A DNA stretch of 64,000 bases from an uncultured Prevotellaceae bacterium. GTDB taxonomy: Bacteria > Bacteroidota > Bacteroidia > Bacteroidales > Bacteroidaceae. Location: positions 37,918-101,917 of the forward strand of contig CALCEL010000041.1 of the NCBI GenBank assembly GCA_937900485.1, in the 5' to 3' direction. Positions 8,891-16,777 of the stretch are shown piece by piece. Within the stretch, counting starts at the first letter, position 1; the number at the start of each line of letters is the position of its first letter. Both the position numbers and the translations under genes were made by a program. The notes under the pieces were generated by a model. The model was not told the origin of the DNA. It was given only the letters and a program-made list of their open reading frames with translations, and did not search any database.

Positions 8891-10045
8891 TTATTTCTTA
8901 AGCAGACCTGTCATGATCTCCGCCGCCCTGCGTGACGCTCCGGCATCTCCCAGTCGCTCATTCAACGTCTTATAGTCTCTCAGCATCTTCTCTCTCTGCA
9001 CTCCTCCCGGCATGATGGTGAGCAGCTCGCAACGTACACGTTCTTTTGTCATCTCATCAGCGATGAGCTCTTTCACCGTCTCCCTGCCCATGACAAGATT
9101 AACCAATGATACGTACTTGCATTTCACGAGCTTGTCTTTGAGCAGACGGTACACAGCTCCGAACGGCAGACGGTAACACACTACCTGAGGCACACCTAAT
9201 ATGGCGGTCTCCAGCGTCGCCGTTCCCGATGTCACCAACGCCGCCGTGGACACGCTCAACAACTCGTATGTCCTGTCGAACACCACGTTGACATTTGTGT
9301 TCTTAGGGATATATCTGTCGTAGAACTCCCGTTCAATGTTCGGCGCACCTGCTATCACCAGACGGTACCCCTCAAATCCTCTGGCAGCCTCTATCATCAC
9401 CCTCAAGTTGTCCTTTATCTCCTGCTTTCGAGAACCGGCGAGTATTGCGATTATACCCTTACCAGTGACGCGGAGCACATCGTCATCACCGTTCTCCACG
9501 TCACTTCTCAACGTGTCACGGTAGTTCTTTATAGCGTCGACACACGGATTACCGACATACCTCACATCGTATCCGCGCTCCTTGAACCAGTCGACCTCGA
9601 AGGGAAGGATTGAGAACACCTCATCGACGTCACGTTTTATTGCCTTGAGGCGGTACTCTTTCCATGCCCATATCTTAGGACTGATATAATAGTATATCTT
9701 TGTCTGCAGACCTTCGCGCACACGTGTCTCATTCATCCACTTTGCCACTTTCAGGTTGAAGCCGGGATAGTCGACGAGTATCAACGCGTCAGGCTTATAC
9801 TCCATTATGTCTTTCTTACAAAGCTCAAAGGCGCGCATTATCTTAGACAGATGCATCAACACCGTGATGAATCCCATATACGCAATGTCCTTATAGTGCA
9901 TCACAATAGTTCCTCCAACGGCAGCCATCTTGTCACCTCCGATGAAACGGAACTCTGCCTCTGGGTCGGACTTGGACAACTCACTCATGAGATTTGACGC
10001 ATGTAAGTCACCAGACGCCTCGCCCGCAATAAGATAATACTTCAT
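8891..10045 (-). CDS. lpxB: Lipid-A-disaccharide synthase
   Basis: 384 residues, the usual length. LpxB joins UDP-2,3-diacylglucosamine to lipid X to make the lipid A disaccharide, at the inner face of the cytoplasmic membrane. The N-terminus carries the family signature IAGEASGDLHASNL, followed by FIGGDKM and the PDALILVDYPGFNL segment. The C-terminal GT-B half has LAGSRKQEI, VTSGTATLETAILGVPQVVCY and the YVSLVNLV segment typical of LpxB. The start ATG overlaps the stop of rsmA by 4 nt (ATGA), so the two are translationally coupled. A strong terminator follows at 8832-8865. Confidence 0.96.
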   Translation of the reverse strand: MKYYLIAGEASGDLHASNLMSELSKSDPEAEFRFIGGDKMAAVGGTIVMHYKDIAYMGFITVLMHLSKIMRAFELCKKDIMEYKPDALILVDYPGFNLKVAKWMNETRVREGLQTKIYYYISPKIWAWKEYRLKAIKRDVDEVFSILPFEVDWFKERGYDVRYVGNPCVDAIKNYRDTLRSDVENGDDDVLRVTGKGIIAILAGSRKQEIKDNLRVMIEAARGFEGYRLVIAGAPNIEREFYDRYIPKNTNVNVVFDRTYELLSVSTAALVTSGTATLETAILGVPQVVCYRLPFGAVYRLLKDKLVKCKYVSLVNLVMGRETVKELIADEMTKERVRCELLTIMPGGVQREKMLRDYKTLNERLGDAGASRRAAEIMTGLLKK

Positions 10046-10821
10046 AACTCTGCCTCCACCCTATTTGTCAGTGATATATATTCCTCAACGGAAAGCTGCT
10101 CAGGTCTCTTATCGAACAGTTTATCCTCCAGCATCTTAGAGTCTTTTCCCACAATCTGCCTCATACCATTGCGGAGCATCTTGCGTCTCATGGTGAAGAC
10201 GGTCTTCACGATGCGTCTGAAAAGTTTCTCATCACAACCGAGGCTGTCCTTACCGTTACGTCTGAGACTTATGACGGCGCTCTTCACCTTTGGCGGAGGG
10301 TTGAACACATTCTCATGTACCGTGAACAGATAATCCACGTCATACCATGCCTGGATGAGAACGCTCAGCACGCCGTATGCCTTCGTGCCTGGCTTGGCAG
10401 CCATACGCTCCGCCACCTCCTTCTGAATCATGCCGGTGCAGCACGGTATAAGGTCTTTGTACTCCAGCATCTTAAAGAAAATCTGTGAGGAGATGTTATA
10501 AGGATAATTACCTGTAAGCACGAACGGCTTGCCCTCGAACACTTTGTCGAGGTCCATCTTCAGAAAATCCGCTTCTATGATGCCATCGCCGAGCTGCGGA
10601 AAATGTTCTTGAAGATATGGCACGGACTCCCTGTCAATCTCCACCACCTTGAATGGTCGGTCTTTCTTCAGGATATACTGAGTCAGCACACCCATACCCG
10701 GACCTACCTCGAGCACAGGAATACCGGGACACAAATCCACAGTGTCCGCAATGTCACTCGCCACCTTAAGATCCGTCAAGAAATGTTGTCCCAAAAACTT
10801 CTTTGGTTTAACTGCAGGCAT
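10042..10821 (-). CDS. rsmA: 16S rRNA (adenine1518/1519-N6) dimethyltransferase
   Basis: 259 residues, typical for RsmA/KsgA. The enzyme dimethylates two adjacent adenines in helix 45 of 16S rRNA late in 30S assembly, using S-adenosylmethionine. Visible motifs are KKFLGQHFL at the N-terminus, the SAM-binding EVGPGMGVLT, the acidic VVEIDRE, the catalytic NYPYNISS, and the FNPPPKVKSAVI segment. It heads a two-gene unit with lpxB, overlapping it by 4 nt. No clear promoter with a full TAnnTTTG was found just upstream; TACGTTTA is the nearest match. Confidence 0.97.
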   Translation of the reverse strand: MPAVKPKKFLGQHFLTDLKVASDIADTVDLCPGIPVLEVGPGMGVLTQYILKKDRPFKVVEIDRESVPYLQEHFPQLGDGIIEADFLKMDLDKVFEGKPFVLTGNYPYNISSQIFFKMLEYKDLIPCCTGMIQKEVAERMAAKPGTKAYGVLSVLIQAWYDVDYLFTVHENVFNPPPKVKSAVISLRRNGKDSLGCDEKLFRRIVKTVFTMRRKMLRNGMRQIVGKDSKMLEDKLFDKRPEQLSVEEYISLTNRVEAEL

Positions 10822-10855
10822 ATAAACACATTAAAAATTAAACGTATATGAACAT

Positions 10856-10893
10856 CAGACGAGGAGTAAAAAACCTGTTTCACTCCTCGTCTG
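10856..10893. other. Perfect 12-bp inverted repeat after the leucine-rich-repeat gene
   Basis: CAGACGAGGAGT (10856-10867) and ACTCCTCGTCTG (10882-10893) are exact reverse complements around a 14-nt centre. It lies 20 bp past the stop of the LRR gene and 35 bp before rsmA. No T-tract follows on either strand, so it may be a weak terminator, a processing or stability hairpin, or a protein site. Confidence 0.65.
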
Positions 10894-10912
10894 ACTCTGT
10901 TCAACACCTTTC

Positions 10913-12388
10913 TCAAAGTGATGATATATTACTCCATATGTTCCAACTGTTGTACTGCTTGTAGTTGTCTACTGTAGGAACATAAAGTGTCGCACTCTCA
11001 ACAGGCACTCCATAGAACACGTTATTTCCCAATGTCGGCGGAGTAATCGCCTTACATGTGAAGGACTTGAGATTCTCATCCTTTGAGAAGCCCTCAAGCT
11101 GAATGCTCACCATAGTGCTCGGAAGAATCACCTCTTTGAGTGAAGTACATATGGAGAAACAGTTCCTGCCGATGTACTGAACACCCTCTGGCACAGTCAC
11201 TGTGGTCAGAGTCTTACATCCTCCGAACGTGTAGTCGCCGAGGAAAGTGATGCCAGACGGTATTGTCACAGCTCTGAGTGACTGACAGTTATGGAAACAA
11301 TATGCGTCAAGCGTGTCAAGACGCTCTGGCAGCTCAATAGTCTCCAATGCCTCGCACAACAAGAATGTCTGCTTGTGCAACGACTTGATTGTGCTTGGAA
11401 TCTTGATGTCCTGAAGACTTGAGCACTGCATGAAGCATGCGGCGCCAATCTCCTCAAGTCCCTCAGGAAGGTTGATATTCTTAAGGCTCACACAATTCTG
11501 GAAACTGTTGCTGCCAAGAGTCTTCATAGTGGAAGGGAGGTTGACCGTCTCTAATCCCGCGCATTCATTGAATGTGTAGGCAGGCAGATCAACGATAGCG
11601 CTTGGAATTGTAATCTCCTTGAGAGAAGAACATTTTTCGAACACATACCATCCGATAGAGTCAAGTCCCTCAGGAAGAGACAAACCTGTCAGGGATCTGC
11701 AAGAGCAGAAACATCCTGAACCAATCACCTTAACAGACTTTGGAATAGCTATGCTCTGCAGACTTGAGCAGTTCATGAAGGCACTGTCACCGAGAGTCTC
11801 CACGTTATCAGGTACAGTGATATGCTTAATCTTTGAGCAGTTGATAAACATATATTTCTTAATCTCTGTCATTCCTGAAGGCAAATCAACCTCGAGAAGA
11901 GACGTGCAGTCCTGGAAACATCTGTTGCCCATATATGTTATCGTTGAAGGAAACTTGACACTCTCAAGCAGTTTGCATCCCTCAAAACAATACTCTCTGA
12001 TGTATGTTATTCCCTCAGGTATGTCAACACTCTTCACATTTGAGTTGAGGAAGCCATTGACAGACTGTACCTTGTAGTCTTTACCTTTGAAAATGATGTC
12101 TGAGTAGACCTTGACGTCGGTAGAGTATGACTTGCTGGCATAGCCATGACAACCAGCCGTGCTGTTGCTTCCACTCAAAATGTAGATCACTCCGTCGATG
12201 ACGAGTTGTGTTCCGCTTCTATGTTGGCTTTCAGACACCTCAGCATCCTGGTCATTCGAGAGGTCAGAATTGATGTTAATGATATAATCACCCTGAACGA
12301 TGACAGTCGAACTCTTGTCGTCATCGCTACCGCATGATACTAGCACTGATAGAAACGCCAGAGCGAGCAGATAAACTATTTTTCTCAT
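10913..12388 (-). CDS. BspA-like leucine-rich-repeat surface lipoprotein
   Basis: 491 residues. The signal ends in lipobox LVSC (Cys19) followed by GSDDDKS, an acidic surface-export signal like that of Bacteroides. After a 90-residue N-terminal region there are about 14 repeats of roughly 23 residues with the pattern F-x2-C-x-S/A-L-x5-I/L-P-x(3-4)-I/L (for example CFQDCTSLLEVDLPSG). This is the LRR_5 type of BspA from Tannerella and Treponema. Such proteins mediate adhesion to host matrix or other cells; the ligand here is unknown. The last repeat loses its cysteine and is followed by a closing region with PPTLGNNVFYGVP. A full promoter lies at 12569-12600. Confidence 0.9.
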   Translation of the reverse strand: MRKIVYLLALAFLSVLVSCGSDDDKSSTVIVQGDYIININSDLSNDQDAEVSESQHRSGTQLVIDGVIYILSGSNSTAGCHGYASKSYSTDVKVYSDIIFKGKDYKVQSVNGFLNSNVKSVDIPEGITYIREYCFEGCKLLESVKFPSTITYMGNRCFQDCTSLLEVDLPSGMTEIKKYMFINCSKIKHITVPDNVETLGDSAFMNCSSLQSIAIPKSVKVIGSGCFCSCRSLTGLSLPEGLDSIGWYVFEKCSSLKEITIPSAIVDLPAYTFNECAGLETVNLPSTMKTLGSNSFQNCVSLKNINLPEGLEEIGAACFMQCSSLQDIKIPSTIKSLHKQTFLLCEALETIELPERLDTLDAYCFHNCQSLRAVTIPSGITFLGDYTFGGCKTLTTVTVPEGVQYIGRNCFSICTSLKEVILPSTMVSIQLEGFSKDENLKSFTCKAITPPTLGNNVFYGVPVESATLYVPTVDNYKQYNSWNIWSNISSL

Positions 12389-12723
12389 TTTTCCGTGTTA
12401 TTTAATTCTCATTTGCACTTCGGCATGTGAATCTGTCGTAAGAGTGAGAGAAAAACATTGTCATGCCTCCCGCACAACGGTATCACAACATGTATATCTC
12501 CCTTCTCGTCACCACACCACACCGTCTGGGACTAAAGATATTCTTTTTCACATCACATATTACCGCCGCAAAGGTAAAATTTTTGCGCGTAAAAAGCAAA
12601 AATACACCATTCTTTCGACCTTTCGGACCAAAAAACGTACTTCTCACGTACTAAAAAACGTAAGAAAGCACTTTGAGACAGCTATTCGCAGACTTTCCGC
12701 ACATTATACGGACGTGACGCACA
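12389..12723. other. Intergenic region with the LRR-gene promoter
   Basis: 335 bp between the LRR gene and luxS. The minus-strand promoter at 12569-12600 leaves a leader of about 175 nt, long enough for regulation, but no stable structure was recognised by eye. Open frames on the plus strand here have no family resemblance. Confidence 0.55.
12569..12600 (-). promoter_or_regulatory. Bacteroidales promoter (-33 and -7) for the LRR lipoprotein gene
   Basis: Minus strand: TTTG (12600-12597), 20-nt spacer, TACCTTTG (12576-12569). Both boxes match the Bacteroidales sigma consensus, and the spacing is within the usual 19-21 nt. Confidence 0.85.
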
Positions 12724-13206
12724 TCACTCGTTCGGGTACTCAAGGTTCTCGTCCGTAACCTTCTCAAGCACCTCACGCAGGTACTTGGAAGCCTCCCAGC
12801 GCGCCTCAGACAGATTCATCAGCAGGTAGTTGCCGCAGTCCTTCGCCGACTGACCCGGCACATCACCGTCGAACTCGCTTATGAACGAGAAGCATTCAAT
12901 CATAAGAGGCAACACGTCCCTCGAAGTGCACTTACCCTTGACAAGCAGGTAGTTGCCGGTCAGACATCCCATAGGACCCCAATAGACAATCCTGTCCTTC
13001 CATACCGGATGGTTACGCAGGAACGTGGCAGCCAGGTGCTCGATGCAATGCAAGGCTGATGGTGATAGAGCCGGCTCACGGTTAGGCTCTTTCATCCTTA
13101 TGTCAAAGGTGGTTACCACATCTCCTCCAACCTCGTCGACACGACTCACGTAAACGCCGCGTTTCAACACAAGGTGATTTATCGTGAATGACGTTATTTT
13201 CTCCAT
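12724..13206 (-). CDS. luxS: S-ribosylhomocysteine lyase
   Basis: 160 residues, the family length. LuxS cleaves S-ribosylhomocysteine to homocysteine and 4,5-dihydroxy-2,3-pentanedione, the precursor of autoinducer AI-2. The metal-binding motif HCIEH (His53, Glu56, His57) and the third ligand Cys124 in KDCGNYL are present, as is the catalytic Cys81 in GPMGCLTGNYL. It lies 9 bp downstream of mtnN, whose product makes its substrate, so the pair completes the recycling of S-adenosylhomocysteine. Confidence 0.97.
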   Translation of the reverse strand: MEKITSFTINHLVLKRGVYVSRVDEVGGDVVTTFDIRMKEPNREPALSPSALHCIEHLAATFLRNHPVWKDRIVYWGPMGCLTGNYLLVKGKCTSRDVLPLMIECFSFISEFDGDVPGQSAKDCGNYLLMNLSEARWEASKYLREVLEKVTDENLEYPNE

Positions 13207-13215
13207 GACAACAGG

Positions 13216-13890
13216 TTATATTTTCTCAACAAATTCCCTGGTTACACTAAATGACTCGGCTGCCACCTTATCCCAAAAGTCGTAATACTGATTGGCCTTC
13301 GTGTCATCCAACGGTATGTCACTAATCACCCTGAAGGACACGAACGGCACGCCGTAGACGTGGCACACCTGAGCGATGGAACAGCTCTCCATGTCAACCG
13401 CCAACGCGTCAGGGAACAAGTCAACAATGCCGCCCATCTTGGCCTTCGTGTCGACAAACCAGTCGCCCGACACAATCAGGCCAGGATGAACACCGGCTAT
13501 CGACTTCGCCGCCTCAACAAGATTCTTGTCTGCCGTAAAACGCTCCGGCATTCCTAACACCTGTCCCGGCGCACACTCCGAACCGTAGTACGCATCATGA
13601 TATACCAACTCGGTACTTACCACAGCCTCCAGACGAGGCACAGAGAGAGATGCTCCTCCAGCCACACCGCTTGACACGATACAGTCTGGTGAGAAGTTCC
13701 TTATCATCTCCACAGTACCGATTACAGAATTGACCTTACCAATGCCACACTGCTGCAAAACTATCTGTTTTTCTCCGAGATTGCCCACATAATATGCTCT
13801 TCCGCCAATCTCTTGTTTCTCAGGGTCGCCCAATAAAGTAATAAACTGCTTGAGCTCTTTCTCCATGGCTACTAAAACCGCAATTTTCAT
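13216..13890 (-). CDS. mtnN: 5'-methylthioadenosine/S-adenosylhomocysteine nucleosidase
   Basis: 224 residues. It removes adenine from S-adenosylhomocysteine or methylthioadenosine. Key residues of the family are visible: Glu12 in VAMEKEL, the VSSGVAGG phosphorylase-fold segment, VDMES (Met167, Glu168) and the catalytic Asp191 in SDIPLDD. It is upstream of luxS in the same direction with a 9-bp gap and is almost certainly co-transcribed. A TACCTTTG promoter element lies at 14044-14051, giving a leader of about 150 nt. Confidence 0.97.
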   Translation of the reverse strand: MKIAVLVAMEKELKQFITLLGDPEKQEIGGRAYYVGNLGEKQIVLQQCGIGKVNSVIGTVEMIRNFSPDCIVSSGVAGGASLSVPRLEAVVSTELVYHDAYYGSECAPGQVLGMPERFTADKNLVEAAKSIAGVHPGLIVSGDWFVDTKAKMGGIVDLFPDALAVDMESCSIAQVCHVYGVPFVSFRVISDIPLDDTKANQYYDFWDKVAAESFSVTREFVEKI

Positions 13891-14043
13891 AATATCACAA
13901 ATAAAATTTTATCCCTTGACTTAAAAACAACAATCTCAAGTTAGGTGAAGACACACACCCGTCTCACCGTCCCTCACACAACGTCCTCCACACACATCAG
14001 CTTCACGAAACACGATTCGTGCACGCCTTAGAAATGTCTGACG

Positions 14044-14051
14044 CAAAGGTA
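14044..14051 (-). promoter_or_regulatory. Bacteroidales -7 promoter element for mtnN-luxS
   Basis: Reads TACCTTTG then CG on the minus strand. A TTTG lies 23 nt upstream (14078-14075), slightly beyond the usual spacing. Confidence 0.65.
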
Positions 14052-14165
14052 AGATATCTTGAACGAAAAAAAGACAAAAGGAAAATGAAAATTTACCTAA
14101 AAGTCGATTGATGGGATTTATTTGTAGTTTCTTTTGTTATTTTTTGTGAAAAGGAAGTGGACAAA

Positions 14166-14197
14166 TTTTAACACACAAAACATTTATCCTAACTTTG
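14166..14197 (+). promoter_or_regulatory. Promoter for the RND efflux operon
   Basis: TAACTTTG at 14190-14197 followed by C matches the -7 box. TTTT at 14166-14169, 20 nt upstream, is a near match to the -33 TTTG. The leader to the GTG start is about 170 nt. Confidence 0.65.
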
Positions 14198-14370
14198 CCA
14201 AAGTAAAAGGGAAAAAATTGCTTTGAGGACAATAAAAATCACACATAAATAAAGTCATATCAAAAAGAAGTTTTTAGAGACAAGCACACATCGCATAAGT
14301 GGTGCAAGCAAGTTAAAGAAAAAAAATAGAGAAAACGCAGAAATAATAACAATTAAATATCATTAAATCA

Positions 14371-15708
14371 GTGAAGTTAACATTAAAAAAATGGGGGACA
14401 TTCCTTGTGTCATTCACGGCGTCAGTCAGTTCTTTCGCCCAGTACACAAGCGATGACGGCACATTAAGCCTTAATCTCGACAAAGCCATTGAGATTGCCC
14501 TCGCGAAAAACCCTACCATACGAGTTGCCGACCAGGAAGTGCAACTGAAAGAGGTAGCCAACAAAGAAGCGTGGCAGACACTGCTGCCATCAGTCACCGT
14601 CGACGCAAGTCTCCAACACACCTTATTAGCGGCTCAGATGAAACTTGGAGGCAACACCTTCAAGATGGGTCAGGACAACACGAACACAGCAGCTGCGTCA
14701 GCGACTCTCTCACTGCCGTTGTTCGCTCCCGCCGTGTATCAGAGCATGAAACTGACTAAGGAGGACATTCTCCTGGCACAGGAGAAGGCAAGAGGCTCAA
14801 GGCTCGACCTCATCAACCAAGTCACAAAAGCCTACTACGCCGCCTTACTCTCAAAAGACTCGTACGACGTGGTAAAGAAAGGATACAACACAGCCAAGGA
14901 GAACTTCGACGTGGTAAGCTCAAAATACGACGTGGGTTCCGTGAGCGAGTACGACAAGATCAGCGCGGAGGTGCAGATGCGTTCCATGAACTCCAGCCTC
15001 GTGTCCACAGAGACAGGTCTTCGCCTAGCATTGCTTCAGCTCAAGGTTCTCATGGGAGTGACGGCAGACATGAACCTGTCAATCGAGGACAGTCTGAAGA
15101 GATACGAGAACTCTCTGGTTCTCGCCAGCAACGGCACCGAGGACCTTGGCGGCAACACCACGCTCCGTCAGCTGGACGCCAACACACAGCTGCTAATGCG
15201 TACGAGAAAGACCTTATACACGAACTTCATGCCTACCCTGGCATTCCAGCTCACAGGTCAATACCAGAGTCTGTACAACGACAACTGGAACCTGTTCAAG
15301 TACAGCTGGGCTCCGTCCGCATCGTTCGCCTTCGCCCTCAGCATACCAATCTTCAAGGCGAGCAACTTCACCTCACTCAAGAGCAACAGCATACAGCTCA
15401 AGCAGATGGAGGACACACGTCTCGACACCGAACGCAAGCTGCAGCTGGCCGCAGAGGGCTACAAGCAGAACATGGCAAGCACCATAGCACAGGTCGAGTC
15501 GAACAAGAAAGCGGTAGAGCAAGCCAACAAGGCAGTCACAATATCCAGCAAGCGTTACGACGTGGGTCGTGGCACCATACTTGAACTGAACCAGAGTGAG
15601 ACGGCACTCACACAGGCAGAGCTGACATATGCGCAGAGCATATACGACTACCTGACCAACAGCGCAGACCTCGATTACACACTCGGTCGTGAGACATATC
15701 TAAAATAA
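14371..15708 (+). CDS. TolC-family outer membrane efflux protein
   Basis: 445 residues. It forms the outer membrane duct of a tripartite pump. The signal peptide ends near SSFAQ. Two similar halves follow (for example AIEIALAKNPTIRVADQEVQ and KLQLAAEGYKQNMASTIAQV), each with the long helices of the TolC periplasmic tunnel, and the ending RYDVGRGTILELNQSE is typical of the family. The start is GTG at 14371: an in-frame TAA at 14347 and the lack of an in-frame ATG nearby leave no better choice. It is the first gene of a four-gene operon with a 36-bp gap to the adaptor gene. Confidence 0.93.
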   Translation: MKLTLKKWGTFLVSFTASVSSFAQYTSDDGTLSLNLDKAIEIALAKNPTIRVADQEVQLKEVANKEAWQTLLPSVTVDASLQHTLLAAQMKLGGNTFKMGQDNTNTAAASATLSLPLFAPAVYQSMKLTKEDILLAQEKARGSRLDLINQVTKAYYAALLSKDSYDVVKKGYNTAKENFDVVSSKYDVGSVSEYDKISAEVQMRSMNSSLVSTETGLRLALLQLKVLMGVTADMNLSIEDSLKRYENSLVLASNGTEDLGGNTTLRQLDANTQLLMRTRKTLYTNFMPTLAFQLTGQYQSLYNDNWNLFKYSWAPSASFAFALSIPIFKASNFTSLKSNSIQLKQMEDTRLDTERKLQLAAEGYKQNMASTIAQVESNKKAVEQANKAVTISSKRYDVGRGTILELNQSETALTQAELTYAQSIYDYLTNSADLDYTLGRETYLK

Positions 15709-15744
15709 TTTCGGTTTTACGTTAAGACAACATTCAACATCATC

Positions 15745-16758
15745 ATGAATAAAGTAAAAATACTAAGTCTAGCATCTTTCATTCTCGTCCTCGCTTCATG
15801 CGGAGGTAACAGCGAGAGTACTAACACAGAAGCACAGGTAGAGAAGCCACAGGTTAAACTCGCCAAGGCAACAAGCGAAGACATACCGCAGACCGAGACA
15901 TACACAGCCACGGTGGAAAGCGACGTTAAGAACAACATCGCTCCAAACACACCATACCGTATTGAGAAAATCTACTTCGAGGTAGGCGACCAAGTAAGAA
16001 AAGGACAGGTTCTGGTACAGCTTGATGCGTCAAGCCTGCGTCAGATGAAGCTGCAGGTGGAGAACACACAGACCGAGTTCAACAGAACTGCCGCTCTCTA
16101 TCAGGTGGGCGGTGCCAGCAAGGCCGAGTACGACAACGCAAAGACCCAGCTTGACGTGTTATCCACTCAGTACAAGCAGCTCATGGAGAACACACAGCTC
16201 ATCTCACCTATCAACGGAGTTGTGACAGCTCGCAACTACGATGACGGTGACATGTACACAAGCACACCAATATTGACTATCGAGCAGACTAACCCGGTCA
16301 AGTTATACGTGAACATCTCCGAGAACTACTATAAAAAGACGAAGAAGGGAATGCCAGTCAGCATCACCCTGGACGCTTATGAGAATGAGGAGTTCAGCGG
16401 AAAGGTGACAATCGTATACCCAACGATAGACGCCAACACCCACACCTTCCAGGCCGAGATAACCATTGACAACAAAGACCAGAAGGTGCGTCCTGGCATG
16501 TTCGCCCGCGCCACAGTCACCTTTGAGACTGTAAACCACGTACTCGTTCCAGATGAGGCACTTGTCAAGCAGATCGGAGCGGGCGACCGTTACGTATACG
16601 TCTACAAAGACGGTAAGGTAAGCTACAACAAGGTGGTCCTCGGCAAGCACATGAACGACAAGTACGAGATCATCAGCGGTGTGACACCAGGAGAGCAGGT
16701 AGTCATCGCGGGCCAGTCACGCCTCGCCAACGGCAAAGAAGTTGAGGTGGTAAAGTAA
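15745..16758 (+). CDS. RND efflux periplasmic adaptor (membrane fusion) lipoprotein
   Basis: 337 residues. The lipobox LASC puts the lipid cysteine at residue 19, anchoring it to a membrane. The order of parts is that of AcrA/MexA adaptors: a first lipoyl half (IEKIYFEVGDQVRKGQVLVQ), a short coiled coil (residues about 85-135), a second lipoyl half (LISPINGVVTARNYDDGDMY), a beta-barrel, and a membrane-proximal domain (VLVPDEALVKQIG). It links the inner membrane pump to TolC. It is 20 bp upstream of the pump gene. Confidence 0.94.
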   Translation: MNKVKILSLASFILVLASCGGNSESTNTEAQVEKPQVKLAKATSEDIPQTETYTATVESDVKNNIAPNTPYRIEKIYFEVGDQVRKGQVLVQLDASSLRQMKLQVENTQTEFNRTAALYQVGGASKAEYDNAKTQLDVLSTQYKQLMENTQLISPINGVVTARNYDDGDMYTSTPILTIEQTNPVKLYVNISENYYKKTKKGMPVSITLDAYENEEFSGKVTIVYPTIDANTHTFQAEITIDNKDQKVRPGMFARATVTFETVNHVLVPDEALVKQIGAGDRYVYVYKDGKVSYNKVVLGKHMNDKYEIISGVTPGEQVVIAGQSRLANGKEVEVVK

Positions 16759-16777
16759 CAACTAAAAACAGCAACAC

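Larger units (their letters stand above)
13891..14370. other. Divergent promoter region between mtnN-luxS and the RND efflux operon
   Basis: 480 bp. It contains a minus-strand -7 element (14044-14051) for mtnN and a plus-strand promoter (14166-14197) for the efflux operon, about 115 bp apart. The stretch 14200-14370 is an A-rich leader. No gene was seen. Confidence 0.6.

Noticed and set aside
12444..12758. 104-codon plus-strand frame overlapping the luxS 3' end
   Set aside because: It runs through the LRR promoter on the opposite strand and into luxS; composition and lack of any motif suggest a shadow frame.
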